This document shows, piece by piece, positions 1 to 11,998 of a stretch of DNA of 64,000 bases. The notes beneath the pieces were generated by a model. The model was not told the origin of the DNA, did no database searches, and was given only the letters and a program-made list of their open reading frames with translations. The position numbers and the translations under genes are program-made. This stretch comes from Capsicum annuum (Eukaryota; Streptophyta; Magnoliopsida; Solanales; Solanaceae): assembly GCF_002878395.1 (NCBI RefSeq), contig NC_061120.1, positions 113,446,907-113,510,906 on the forward strand, written 5' to 3'. The stretch's first letter is position 1. Every line of letters starts with the position of its first letter.

Positions 1-355
1 ACTTACTATGCCAAAGCATCTACCTCAAAATAATGATATTACTGCCCATATGTATGGGCTGCAAATACTCCAACTGACACTAGGGCATAGACCAACTATA
101 AATGAGAAGATTCATGCTGTAAAGATAGAATACCCTCTCGGTCACTATGCTCAAACTTTGCTGTAGATAGGCTCAAAATTTGGAGAACCTATTGATAATG
201 ATGCGCCCATAGATGAGGAGCGACAACTAAGAGATTCTATTATTGAGTCAAAAAGAAGATGTTGTGGGTCCAGATTTTGGTTTAAAGAAATACAATCTAG
301 ATGTCGATGATGACATAGACGGTGCCTGATCAGGGAGTGCTGCACTACCTCATTA
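1..355 (+). pseudogene. Element O: possible C-terminal end of a retroelement polyprotein
   Basis: In the second forward frame about 50 codons are open up to an in-frame TAG near 165, reading for example EYPLGHYAQTLL and then an acidic stretch EPIDNDAPIDEER. A basic-then-acidic tail of this kind is what I recall at the C-terminus of polyproteins of large plant LTR elements (Tat/Athila type). It is followed by a purine-rich GTGTGGGAGTGG at 400-411, as expected 3' of such an ORF. The frame is broken by stops after 165 and again near 306. The family assignment is an inference from layout and style, not from a diagnostic catalytic motif. It could also be unrelated repeat sequence. Confidence 0.33.
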
Positions 356-1513
356 CTTTGTTATGTTGCAAATATTAAAGACAGTACTACAGTTTAAGTG
401 TGGGAGTGGTGGTTCTCATTTTTTGCACCTCTCATTTGATACTCTATTTTTTTTGTTATTTGTGGATATTTATTTTATTATTGGTAATGATGTGGCTTTG
501 ATTGACATTCTAACTATTCGGTCTGTAATAGTTTGTAATTTTGACATTGGCTGACTTGGTAATTTCTAGTGGTTTCTCAACTTTGCTTAGTTCTTTACTC
601 TTAGTTCATAATTATTGGCTAACTTGGTAATTTCTAGTTGTTTCTCTACTTTTCTTATTTTGTTATTCTTAGTTCATAATTTTAGTTTGCTTATCTATGT
701 TTAAGTTGACTTTAGGATTAAATTTTTTTTCCCTTAAAGTTATGTTTAATAAATTATCATAGTTAAGTACCTTCCTTTATGATGAATGGATGGCGATTGT
801 CCTAAGGGGATTAGTCTTAGGAAATAAATAAGTCACAAGAACCCAACCACAACTCTGGGTCAAGATACTCTATGTTGGGCCATCTGGCTATATGAAATAA
901 AAACACTTGTTTTACGAGAGTAACATGTAGAACATAAAAGAGGGACGTTAGTTTTACCTATTCTCAATTGTGTGACTCTGAGTTTTTTGGCTTAAATCAA
1001 AATTTGTTCAATTACTAGATCAAGAGTTTATAGGGATCCTACTTTAATCAAGCATGCACCAAGTGTTAGTAATATTTTCTAGTTATTCCACATCTATAGT
1101 GATATCTAAAACTTGCCTGGTATGCCTATGAATCGAAATTAAGGGTGTTGGATTTAGGAGATAATATAGGTATTTTGTTGATAGCTATGTTTTAGACCTC
1201 TATTTAATGACCCTTGCAATTATCCATAGTTTGCCGTGTTGAGCCTATAGAATATTTTCTTTGGAAGATTTACATATAGATTATACCATTTCTTTGTTTG
1301 ACCTTAATTTGATCTAAAACTCCTAGGTGCTTTTGTAAAGAAGAATTAGTCTAGTAAGGAGTTGAAAAAAAGTAAGAAAAAGACTATAGTGAAACCCTAA
1401 AATATAGATATGGGTGTAAGAATTAAGGTAAAATAAGGTAGGTAGTTTGGTGATGAAAACAATAATGAATGTTCAAGGAAAAAATTAAAGTAAGTGTTGA
1501 AAAAGTAGACCCC
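356..1513 (+). repeat. Element O: non-coding 3' region, left part
   Basis: AT-rich sequence without a sustained frame. It starts with a purine-rich GTGTGGGAGTGG tract and stops abruptly at the LTR of element A. The matching right-hand continuation starts at 11345. I read it as the long untranslated 3' region of the old element O, which A later split. Confidence 0.4.
1509..1513. repeat. Decayed target-site duplication of element A, left copy
   Basis: The five bases ACCCC precede the left LTR of A. The five bases after the right LTR (11345-11349) are ACTCT. The two differ only by two C/T transitions, which suits an old duplication decayed by cytosine deamination. With two of five bases different, chance cannot be excluded. 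Confidence 0.4.
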
Positions 1514-3903
1514 TGTAACACCCCTAGTCTATACCCTGGACGCTAGACGATGCTCATAATCCCGAAGGACCATAAGCTAACCCATGACTGGTGCCTACTG
1601 CAGTAAGTGAATAATAATGATGTAAATTTGAAAAAATTAGGTAGAAACTTTCCATAAGGTTTAATACTGAAATAAAACTAGACACGGTATAACAATGCCA
1701 AAACAGAAACATCTGTCTAAATACTCTAGTCTGAAAAGCCTCTAAACTATCTAAAATGTGGAGTTGATGGGACAAGTCCCCAACTAACTCTGGCTACTGA
1801 AATAAACTTAAATGGTAAAATAATAATCATGTTCTCAAACTATGAGGACTCACCACTAACTCTGACTGCTAAAAATTTATATCTAGTATGAAAAGTGAGG
1901 TACGCTAAAATGTATGGGTTCATATGCCTGAATAATATTGACTGAATAACATGAATGAGAGTACATGAATGAATATGTAAACTATAATTGAGATCGTGAG
2001 AACACTACATAATGAGTTTGAATATTATTAACTGATATCAGAGTCTACTAATAATGAATTACTTATAACTGAGTGATTGTATCTGATAGTCCTTAAAATA
2101 TAACTATGCGGAGTTCCGTACTAAGCTAAGTAGCAGTATCTTACAGTCCTGAATCTATAGAACAGAACTGAGTTCTATATTAAGATTGGAACTGAAACTA
2201 AGACTATGAGAGGTAATCATCTAACCAATATTCCCTTTATGAATAGAGTAGGGTCCAACCTATAACACAGTTGGAAGGGTGTTAGCACCGTGCCGCGGGT
2301 AAAGATAAGCCGAGTTACCCTCATCTAGTAGGTTCTGTAAACGAGAATGGTGGTACCCTCCACTGGAAGAAAAATCACTTTATCAACCTTTAACTGATAG
2401 GATTATGTCTCAACCTACACTGGCTACATAGTTCTAGAACACAAGGACTGCTTCTAAGGGTCACACCTTCTACAGGTAGGTGAGTCCCCATCCTTTGATT
2501 CAATCGGTGCTGAATCCGATCCTAACTGAATAGACCCTAGACTGATTTCAAAAATATTCTATGCTAGACTAAACTGTTACTCATCATACTGTTAAACTAA
2601 ACTGAATTGAGTTCATTAAGTTCTATTGACTGATGGAATACTACTGTATTTTTTAACTGACTGAGTACTACTGAGTTTCCCTGAGTTCTGTAACTGACTG
2701 AATTCTACTGATCATTACATGGCTGAATACTATTCTATAATTTACACTAGCTCTAGGCATATAAATAAATTATTGGGTACTAAATACCCACAGGACTCAA
2801 TAGCACTAAAAGCATATAACTGCAAGACTTTAGTAGCATAATAGTACTAGCTTACTAACAATACATTCACTAAGGTATTTCTGTCAAACACTTGATATAC
2901 ATTGGGCATGTGCAAGATTAAATTCACATAATATCATGTTATGCTCGGGATAATCAATTCACATAGACATTTTGACAAACACTTGAGAAGCATGCATATT
3001 TCCCATATCAATACACATGTCGTACTATCATAAGTTCTACATTCAACTTGCAACTCAAGAATTTGACATGAAGTTCACAAATTTCAATTCATAATTAACT
3101 AGTTTGCATAAAACATGGGGCAAATCATAGAGTTAGATCACTATTAACATCATAATCATGAATACATTCAAGATCCAACAAGAAATCCATGAAATTAATT
3201 AACTTACATTTTAAAAGAGTTTCTTGTACTCCAAGGGTGGAACGATACCCTTCGAAGAACACTTCACATACCGTAGTTCCTGAATTCTAAAAGATTGGTG
3301 GTGGTTTCTTGAGTTTTTGATTTGAAATTAATCCCACTAGGGTTTCTGTTCTTGAGAAATTTGAGAATAATGAATGAATTTATCCTATAAAGGGGCTTAA
3401 TCTTGTGTTTTTGGGACTAATAAACATGGGAAATAGTCACTTTTACCCCTGAGGATATGGCCTTTTAATGAATGACAACTAAAGTATCGACGCGCAGACC
3501 GACGTACCATAACTTTGGCATCAATTTTGCATCGGTTCATAGGAAATTTCCACTAGGATCTAAGTAAAATATTGATCAACATGATGGACACCGCACCGCA
3601 TTGAGATCACGTCGATACACTATTTTGGTTTTTGAAATATTGTTCAAATGAGGTTCGAAAAATATAAAACTTGTTCGGGAATACCTACTGATAGTCCTAA
3701 TCATGATACCTACTGACATTCCTAATCATGAATTAACCTAAAGATTGACATTTCAAGGTCATAGAGGTTGTGAAATAGAGTTACCAACTTATGAAGGCCA
3801 TAATGACACTAAGTTTGAATACGTAGCTAAAATTTTCAAAGTCTGGGACCCATTAGCCAGCTTAAAAAACTGAGTTGATCTTAGCATTTTGTGGGGTCTT
3901 ACA
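1514..3903 (-). repeat. Element A 3' LTR (left copy)
   Basis: Begins TGTAACACCCC and ends GGGTCTTACA on the plus strand, giving the inverted TGTAA/TTACA ends of this clade. It is collinear with 8877-11344. It is shorter by about 80 bp, mainly through a gap near 1870-1890 that corresponds to part of 9230-9330. A degenerate ACTGA-rich stretch lies at about 2560-2735. Confidence 0.9.
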
Positions 3904-3916
3904 ATATCTCCCCTTG
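3904..3916 (-). other. Element A polypurine tract
   Basis: Read on the minus strand it is AAGGGGAGATAT, directly before the LTR start TGTAAGACCCC. It would prime plus-strand DNA synthesis. Confidence 0.8.
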
Positions 3917-4264
3917 GGAACATTTATCCTCAAATGAGGCAGATTAAACTAAGAATACTAATAGACTAGATTTAGACACTGGATATGCACAACTGAAGCA
4001 TGATTTCATGACTGGAATTATTGATATACTGAATTATCATATAAACATGAATATCTGATGCATGAGTACATAGCTGAACATGATTCATGAATGCATTACT
4101 GGGATTACTAATAAGCTGAGTTCATATACTAAACATGCATATCTTATGCATGGGTACATGATGAACTAATTTGTGAATGCATGATTGAGTATGCAACATT
4201 AATTAATACTAAGGTGGTAGCTATATCTAAAAATGAGATAGAGTAAATTTAATAGAAAAATTAT
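3917..4264 (-). repeat. Element A untranslated 3' region
   Basis: Lies between the integrase end and the polypurine tract. It is non-coding and rich in repeated ATGCAT and CATGA words (for example around 4040-4190). A similar block occurs in B at 14700-14935, so it is a family feature. Confidence 0.6.
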
Positions 4265-5530
4265 TACCTTGGGCTGAGTTTGAGTTTGTAGAGAAGAGCT
4301 AAGGATACTTGGTTCGTATGTCTTCTTCTACTTCCAAAGTATCTCCCTCAACAAACTGATTTCGCCAAAGTACTTTGACTAGAGGGACTTCTTTGTTTCT
4401 TAGTCTGCCAGTCTGAAAATCAAGGATTTTAATTGGGATCTCTTTATAAGAGAGGATATTCTAAATATCTATGCTCTCTATGGGGACTACGATTGCTGGG
4501 TCACATATGCATTTCTTTTACAAGGAGACATGGAACACTGGATTCACTGAAGCTAAGTCTAAAGGTAACTGAAGTTCGTATGCTACCTTTCCAAAATGGC
4601 TGAGAATTTGGTAAGGACCGATATATCGGGGACTGAGTTTCCCCTTCTTGCAAAACATCTTTACTCATTTCATAGGAGAGATCTTTAAATAAACAAAATC
4701 CCCAATATAATATTCAAAATCCTTACTGTGTACATCTGCATACAATTTATGTCAGCTCTAAGCTATCATAAGCCTTTCTCTGATCCACTGGACTTTCTCT
4801 AAGGTGTCAAACATAAGTCAGGCCCTACCACTTTGGCCTCACCTACTTCAAACCAATGGATGGGAGATCTATATCTCCTCCCATATAACGCCTCAAACGG
4901 AGCCATCTGAATGCTGGAATGATAGTTATTGTTTTATGCAAATTCAATCAAAGGAAAGTGTTAATCCCAACTACCTTTAAAGTCTATCGTAGACGCTTGT
5001 AGCATATCTTCTAAAGTCTAAATGTTCCTTTCAACTTGACCATCTGTCTAAGGATGAAAGGTTGTACTGAGGTGAACTTAGGTACCAAAACCCTTTTGGA
5101 ATGCCTTCCAGAAATTAGAGGTGAACTAGGTACCTCTATTTGAGATAATGGACAGTGGAACACTGTACAATCTAACCAACTCCCTGATATAGAGTTTGTC
5201 ATAATCCTCTACTGAATAAGAGATATGGACTGTTAGGAAATGAGATGATTTCTTCATCCTATCTATAATTACCCTAACTAAATCATGTTGGCGACTAGTA
5301 TGAGGCAAAACCATCATAAAGTCTATGTTCACTTCTTCCCACTTCCAGGTTGGAATACTAAACTCCTGCATGGACCCACTTGTCTTCTGATGCTCGATCT
5401 GAACCTGCTGACATATTAAGCAGTTAGCCATAAACTCTGCAATATATCTCATCATCCCATTCCACTAATAGATCTCTCGCAAATCACGATACATCTTAGT
5501 GGCCCCTGGATAGAGTAGAACACACCATGC
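4265..5530 (-). pseudogene. Element A integrase with C-terminal chromodomain, broken
   Basis: Integrase inserts the DNA copy into the chromosome; the chromodomain is thought to steer it to heterochromatin. In minus-strand order, the zinc-finger part reads CLICQQVQIEHQ (about 5390-5430) after a W-to-stop change. The core start reads FSIPTWKWEEVNIDF (about 5330-5380), followed by YIRELVRLYSVPLSII (about 5140-5190). The chromodomain end reads RLRNKEVPLVKVLWRNQF (about 4355-4410). Compared with intact relatives there are several stops and frameshifts, and the D-TQF catalytic region is damaged (SNRGT then stop near 5126). It is non-functional. Confidence 0.85.
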
Positions 5531-6240
5531 ACTTATGCAAAAATTCATTGCCTCAAGTCATCTATATCTAGCATACATAGCCGACCCTGACAGTGCAAAA
5601 CACTATCTCCCCTTGGGAGAAGACCCCTACTTTCTTATTCTGACTGATTTTTTCAACTTAACTAGACTGGAATCCTTATCCTTCTTTTCCTTTACCTCAG
5701 AAACGTAGGATGATTTTGAACTACTCTGCACTCATACACTAGTTTCTGATAAATCGACTAAGGGAACACCTAGTCGGGTAAGTTGATGAACTTTCTATGT
5801 TAACTTCTTCTTTCCATCATCCACATGAGCAACACTCCCTACAAATATCCTATTAGGAGTATCAGCTACTATATTGGCTTTACCCAGATGATACAGGACG
5901 CTTATGTCATAGTATTTCAATAACTCCAACCACCTTCTCTGATGGAGGTTTAAGTCTTTTTGAGAGAACACATACTGAAGGCTCTTATGGTCTATGAACA
6001 TATCAACTTGCACCTCATTCAAATAGTACCTCCAAATATTTAAGGCAAATACTACTGCTGCTAACTCAAGATCATGAGTAGGATAGTTCTTTTCATGAGG
6101 CTCAAGATGTCTAAAGGCGCGAGATATGACGTTACCTCTCTGTATCAACACACTCCAAGCCAAATCTGGAGGCATCACCATATACCACAAACCCATCTGA
6201 ACCATCTGGTAGGCTCAAAACTGGAGTTGTAGTGAGTCGA
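5531..6240 (-). pseudogene. Element A RNase H and linker, broken
   Basis: RNase H removes the RNA strand during reverse transcription. Visible on the minus strand are [19 protein letters not shown] (about 6045-6100), [14 protein letters not shown] (about 5970-6010), and RWLELLKYYDISVLYHLGKA ahead of the linker. The start of the domain (the YGDAS-like piece near 6205) is in another frame, so there is a frameshift at about 6140-6200. The linker 5531-5795 contains stops. Confidence 0.85.
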
Positions 6241-7075
6241 CTCTTCAACTCCTAAAAACTCTTTTCACAAGAATCTGACCACTAGAATTTGACTTTCTTC
6301 TGGGTAAATATGAACATATGGGATGCAATAGATGAAAGTCCCTTAATAAACCATTAATAATAGCCAGCCAAGCCCAAGAAACTCCTGATATCTAATTGAG
6401 AGATGGATCCAGGCTAGTTTCTCACTGTTTTTGTCTTTTGGGGATCAACTATAATGCCATCACAAGAAACGATATGGACAAGGAAGGCTACTAACTTTAG
6501 CCAAAATTCGTATTTACTGAATTTGGCAAATAACTGATGGTTTCTGAGAGTCTGCAATACTATTCTGAGATGTTCTGCATAATCATGCTTACTGCGGGAG
6601 TGGACAAGAATGTCATCTATGAAGACTATGATGAACATATCCAATTACTTATTGAACACACGATTTATCAAATCCATAAAAGGTACTGGAGCATTGGTAA
6701 AACCAAAGGACATAAATAAGATTCAAAGTGACCATACCAAGTTTTGAAAGTTGTCTTTGTGATGTCACATTCTCTGACTCTGAGCTGATGATAGCCTGAT
6801 CTAATGTCTATCTTAGAAAAGTAACAGGAACCCTAAAGTTGGTCAAGCAAGTCATCGATTCTGGGAAGTGGATACTTGTTCTTGATCATGACTTTATTTA
6901 GCTGACGGTAATCAATACAGATTATGAGAGAACCATCTCTCTTACGCATGAATAAAATTGGTGCGCAATATAGGGATATACTGTGTCTGATAAATCCCTT
7001 ATCTAAGAGATCTTTCAATTGTTCTTTTTATTTTCTACGTTCTGCTAGGCCATTCTTTATGGAGGAATAGATATG
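6241..7075 (-). pseudogene. Element A reverse transcriptase, broken
   Basis: On the minus strand the N-terminal half reads [12 protein letters not shown] and then [20 protein letters not shown] (about 6870-6950). The catalytic strand reads [15 protein letters not shown] (about 6590-6640), so both aspartates of the DD pair are kept. Stops separate the two halves, including around 6720-6830 where the FGLTNAP-type segment is disrupted. This is the Ty3/gypsy enzyme that copies the element RNA to DNA. Confidence 0.88.
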
Positions 7076-7519
7076 GGTTGAGTATCTGGAAGAAGGTATA
7101 TTCTAAAATTGATTTCCCTCTTTTCTAGGACGGGCTCATTTGGAACTAAAACTAGACAATTATGTTTCTGTAGTCGACTGAGAAATAGTAGGTATGAATC
7201 CAATCTATGCCGAGAATGACATCAAAATTAGTGATCTCTAGTTTGACTAAGTCTACTAAAGTGAATTTCTGAGATATCATAATTGGACTATTCCTGTATT
7301 CCTATCGGGCTATGATAGATTTACCCACTGGGGTAGAGACTGAGAATTTGTCTACTAGAAATTTAGGACTGACTCTAAAATGAATAACTATATATGGAGT
7401 AACAAAGGATAATAAAGCTCCTAGATTTAGCAAAGCGTAAGTACATAAATGGAAAACTTGTAACATACTACTGACCATATCGGGAGAAATTTCCTGATCC
7501 TGTCATGACTGAAGAGCAT
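7076..7519 (-). pseudogene. Element A protease and linker, broken
   Basis: The aspartic protease matures the polyprotein. The active-site region reads ALLNLGALLSFVT (about 7405-7445, minus), where the usual L-D-P-G-S of this clade has become N-L-G-A, so the catalytic aspartate is lost. Downstream, a stretch similar to the VGVILGM.W-type flap is only faintly readable. The assignment rests on position between gag and RT plus this motif. Confidence 0.65.
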
Positions 7520-8654
7520 AGAGTTTGTTTGGGCGCTAGCCACTGGTGGCACTGGAAGAAGCACCCTACTGATTCGGGTGACCAGACTGAGCTAGGGGAC
7601 GATTATACTGACCCTGAGAATGTGACTGGGGACAATCTCTGATTCTATGGCTTGGATTACCACACCTGAAACATACATCGTTGTCCGCTCTACAGATAAC
7701 CTAATGATTTCTACCATATTTCTTACAAAGAGGATTGGTTCGGGCATTGGTGTCACTACCCTAGGGTTTAGGGCCTAGTACCCTATCTCTATTGCTATCT
7801 CTAAATTTCGGCACTGGAGCACTTGCTAAGGATGAAACTGGACCTAAGGATTTTGGGTAGAACTAAGTATGATTCGCACCCTCTGACTTAGGTTGAGCAA
7901 AGTTAAAATTACCTATTCTCGCTCTATTGTTCTCCCTCTCCTTCTCCCTATTCTTAGCCTCCTCTATCTACTGAGCATGGACCATAAGCCTAGATATGTC
8001 TATCTCCTTAATCAATATTGTGCTCCTACACTCCTTGACCACACTATTCGACACCCCTGACACAAACTTACTCATCCAGGAACTGCTATCTTCTACCACA
8101 TGAGGAGCATATCTATCTAATTGAGTAAACATGAGAGAATACTCTTTCACTATCATGTTGTCCTGCTTTAGATTTATAAAATCTAAAACCTTCGCTTCCC
8201 TCAACTCCAATTGGAAGAACCTATCCAGAAAAATAGTGGAAAATCCACCCATTCTATGGGCCCTGCATCGACGACCCTCTCTACTTTCTATAGTTTGAAC
8301 CATGAGTAAACCACATCCTGCAACTGATATGCAGCCAACTCAGTGCTCTCAATAGAGGTCACCCCCATAATATTAGTAACTTTTTGCATCTAATTAAGAA
8401 AATTCTGAGGGTTCTAATAAAGATGGAGGGTTTATTCGGGTGAAATCCCGAATCTTGGCAGCATCAGTATTGGCCATTGGGTTGGCCAAAATAGTAGCTA
8501 GATATTTATTTTAGGATGCCATAGAATGAGCTAGAGTGGTATAAGTTGCTCTAAATTCAGCATGGGAGACGTGTTCGTCCAGAGGATCTGGCTGGATGAG
8601 CTTGGGTTCTGGATGGTCTCTCTTTCCTCTTCCCTAAGTCCTCTTTGGTGGCAT
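7520..8654 (-). pseudogene. Element A gag with CCHC zinc knuckle, broken
   Basis: Gag forms the virus-like particle. A start codon at 8652-8654 begins with ATGCCACCAAAGAGGAC, close to F's gag start. The central part reads FLDRFFQLELREAKVLDF and later MSKFVSGVSNSVVKEC (about 8030-8240). The nucleocapsid knuckle CFRCGNPSHRIRDCP (about 7630-7673) keeps all four C-C-H-C ligands. A knuckle-like segment just upstream has a stop. Stops and frameshifts disrupt the frame elsewhere. Confidence 0.85.
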
Positions 8655-8860
8655 ATTCTATAAACAGAAGAGAAATTGGGATTAGATAGGGAGTTTAACT
8701 GTAGCTCATGCTCAATCGCATGACATGAGTACTGAAAGAAGGGAAACTTTTCCTAAAACACCTCGCAACCTCCTAACCATAAGTGTGGAATGCTGCACAC
8801 CAATGCACAAGATTCTACTAGATGTATCTTTCAGACTTTCTAGGACTCTATGAACCTTAG
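8655..8860 (-). other. Element A leader between primer site and gag
   Basis: Untranslated leader on the minus strand. Its first 100 bases (about 8763-8860) contain TAGTAGAATCTTGTGCATTG and AGGAGGTTGCGAGGTG-like blocks that recur right after the primer site in B, C, D and F. A role in RNA packaging is an inference. Confidence 0.55.
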
Positions 8861-8872
8861 GCTCTGATACTA
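8861..8872 (-). other. Element A primer-binding site (initiator tRNA-Met)
   Basis: Minus-strand TAGTATCAGAGC, one base off TGGTATCAGAGC, the site complementary to the 3' end of plant initiator tRNA-Met. It lies four bases from the LTR end. Confidence 0.85.
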
Positions 8873-8876
8873 AGTT

Positions 8877-11344
8877 TGTAATGCCTAGAGTCTATACCCC
8901 AGACGCTATATGGTGCTCATAATCTTGAAGGACCACAAGCTAACCCATGACTAGTACCAACTACAATAACTGAATAATAATGATGTAAATATGTATAAAT
9001 TATGCAAAAACATGCCATAAGGTTCAATACTGAAATAAAACTGAACATGGTATAACAATACTAAAGTTGTAACATCTGTCTAAAAAGCCTCTAGACTATC
9101 TAAAATATGGAGGTTATGGGACTAGTCCCAACTAACTTCGGCTACTAAAATTAAACTAAAATGCTAAAATAATAATCATTTGCTCAAAAAATGAGGACTA
9201 ACCACTAACTACTACTAATAAAAATCTATAATTGCTAGGGATGATGAAGAACCGTCTATCTGAACCTATGATATAAAACATCATAGCACAAAAGAAAGGT
9301 ATGCGTCAGTCTTTGAATTTACTGGTATGCAAAGTGAGGTAGGCTAAAATGTATGGGTTCATATTCATGAACAATACTGACTGAATAATATGAATGAGAG
9401 TACATGTATGAATACATAAACTATAATTGAGATCCTGATAACACTTGATACTGATTTTTAATACTGATTAACTAATATCTGAGTCTACTGATATTGAATT
9501 ACTTATAATTAAGTGACTATATCTGATAGTCCTAAAAATGGAACTGTGTTGAGTTTCATACTAAGCTGAGTGGTCGTATCTTACAGGCCTGAATCTGTAG
9601 AACTAAACTGAGTTCTATACTAAGATTAGAACCAAAACTGAGATTGTAGGAGGTAATCATCTAACCGAAGATCCCTTTTTTAATAGATTAGAGTTCAACA
9701 TGTAACCCCTGTTGGAAGGGCATCAGTACTATGCCATGGGTAAAGACAAGATGTGTCCCCCTCATCTGGTAGGTGCTCTGAACGAGAATAGTGGTACTCT
9801 CAACAGGCAGGTAGATTACATCATCAACCATCAACTGGTAGTTTTATGTCTCAATCTATGATGGCTACATAGTTCTGGAACAAAAGGATTTATTTTAAGG
9901 ATCACACCCTCTACTAGCAGGTGAGTCTCCATCCTTGGGTTTACTTAGTGCTGAATCCTACTCCTAACTGAATAGACCCTAGACTGATTTCTAAACTGTT
10001 CTAAGTTGGACTGAATTATTACTGATCATACTATTTAATTGAACTAAACTGAGTTCACTGAGTTCTTTGGACTGACTGAATACTATTGAATTCTATTAAC
10101 TGACTGAGTACTACTGAGTTTCCCTGAGTTCTGTAACTAGCTGAATTCTACTGATCGTGACATGGCTTAATACTATTTTGTAACTGACACTGGCTCTAGG
10201 TATACAACTAAATTATTGAGTATTAAATACCCCCAAGACTCAATAGCTTTAAAAGTAAATCACTCCATGACTTTAGTAACATAATGGTACTATCTTACTA
10301 ATAATACATTCACTTAGGCATTTCTGTCAAACACTAGATATACATTGGGCATGTCCAAGATTAAATTCACATAATAGTATGTTATGCTTGGGCTAGGACA
10401 TTCACATAGACATTTTGACAAACACCTGAGAAGTATGGGTATTTCATATATCAATACACATATTGTACTATCACCAATTCTACATTAAACTTGCAACTCA
10501 AGAATTTAACATGAAGTTCACAAAGTTCAATTCACAATTAACTAGATTGCATGAAAATTGGGGTAAATCATGGAGTTAGATCTCCATTAACATCTTAATC
10601 ATGGATACATTCAAGATCTACCAAGAAATCTATGAAATCAATTAACTTACATTTTAAAAGATTATCTTAGGCTCAAAAAGTAGAAGGATACCCTTGCATA
10701 AAACTTCACATACCTTAGTTCTTGAATTCTAAAATATTGGTGGTGGTTTCTTGAGTTCTTGATTTGAAATTGATCCCCCTAGGGCTTCTGTTATTGAGAT
10801 ATTTAAGAATAATGAATTAATTTATCCTCTAAAGTGTCTTAATCTCGTGTTTTGGAGGCAAATAAACATGGAAAAAAGTCCCTAGTATCCCTGAGGATGT
10901 GGCTTTTTATGACTAAAAAATAAACTATCGATGTGCAGATCGACGTGCCGGGTCATTGGCATTGAAGAGATAGCCAACACGCCGCATCAAGTCCACGTTG
11001 GTTCACTAGAAATTACCACTGGGAGGCAAAGAAAATATTGATCGATGCGATGTACCACTCACCGCATCGAGATTGTATCGATACACTATTTTAGGTTCCC
11101 AAACATGGTTCAAATGAGGTTCGAAAAATATGAAACTCGTCCGAGAATACCTACTGATATTCCTAATCATGAATTTATCTAAAGATTGACATTTTATGGT
11201 CATAGAGATTATGAAATAGAGTTTCCAACTTACGAATGCCAAAATGATACTAACTTTGAATACTTAGCTAAAATATTCTAAGTCTAGGACCCCTCAGCCC
11301 ACTTAAAAGAGTGAGTTGAGCTTAGGAATTTGCGGGGTCTTACA
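8877..11344 (-). repeat. Element A 5' LTR (right copy)
   Basis: Starts TGTAATGCCTAGAG and ends GCGGGGTCTTACA on the plus strand. It drives transcription leftward. It keeps a segment (about 9230-9330) missing from the left copy. The ACTGA-rich stretch lies at about 10010-10185. Confidence 0.9.
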
Positions 11345-11998
11345 ACTCTCTTCCGTAGTGTATATGAATTAGCATAATAAGATAGGGACAAAATAAAATA
11401 AAAATGGAGGATAGATGAGGTAGATAATTAATTGTTAATTAAGTGTTTGCATTGTCCTTGTGATGTATTAAAGTACTTAGGGAGATTACCCACTATTTTT
11501 ACCCAAATAGTTCCTACCCGTCCCTTAGCCTGCATTACACCTTTTGAAGACCTATTTGATCCTTAATCTTGATATTCAACTATTAGTGGAGTAATAATCT
11601 AAGTTCATTCCTATGGTTTATCATATATCATGTGTAAATTCCTTGCGAGAGTGAGCAAAAATTGTTCTCTAAGTGCCCATACTTGTTAGAGATTGCAAAA
11701 TTGTGAATTAATTGGGTAACCACCATATTATGAGGCTGTTGTGAAGGATAGTCAAGTGACCTATAGGATTTATTGATTGAAAAGTATGCATAAGTTTGAC
11801 AACACAATAGATTCCACTTGTGTGATTAAGGAGATTGATAATTGTAATTGTTTGCCTTCATATGCGAGATGATATGTTTGAGGTTAAAAGTAATGAGTCA
11901 TGGGTAGCCTTTGTGTTCTAAATAAAAGTGTCTTATTTATATTGTGGTATGAATCCTATTTATATTATAATGATTACCTGGGATTGTTAGAGGACGAA
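11345..11998 (+). repeat. Element O: non-coding 3' region, right part
   Basis: Continuation of 356-1513 after removal of A. It has no sustained frame. It ends in GAGGACGAA, a motif found just before the polypurine tract in plant LTR elements, and is then cut by element B. Confidence 0.45.
11994..11998. repeat. Target-site duplication of element B, left copy
   Basis: ACGAA just before the left LTR. The same five bases occur at 21642-21646 just after the right LTR, a perfect 5-bp duplication as made by Ty3/gypsy integrase. Confidence 0.85.

Larger units (their letters stand above)
1514..11344 (-). mobile_element. Element A: Ty3/gypsy chromovirus (Del/Tekay type), decayed
   Basis: A complete-length LTR retrotransposon of about 9.8 kb lying on the minus strand inside element O. 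It has two LTRs (1514-3903 and 8877-11344), a primer site beside the right LTR and a polypurine tract beside the left one. Between them, read on the minus strand, the order is gag, protease, reverse transcriptase, RNase H and integrase with a chromodomain, which is the Ty3/gypsy order. Every domain has stops or frameshifts, so it cannot move by itself. By eye the two LTRs are only about 85-88% identical in the segments I compared, so the insertion is old. Confidence 0.9.

Noticed and set aside
1..1513. A host gene at the left edge
   Set aside because: Only a short open stretch, no splice-like structure, and the same sequence continues on the far side of A into LTR-type features.
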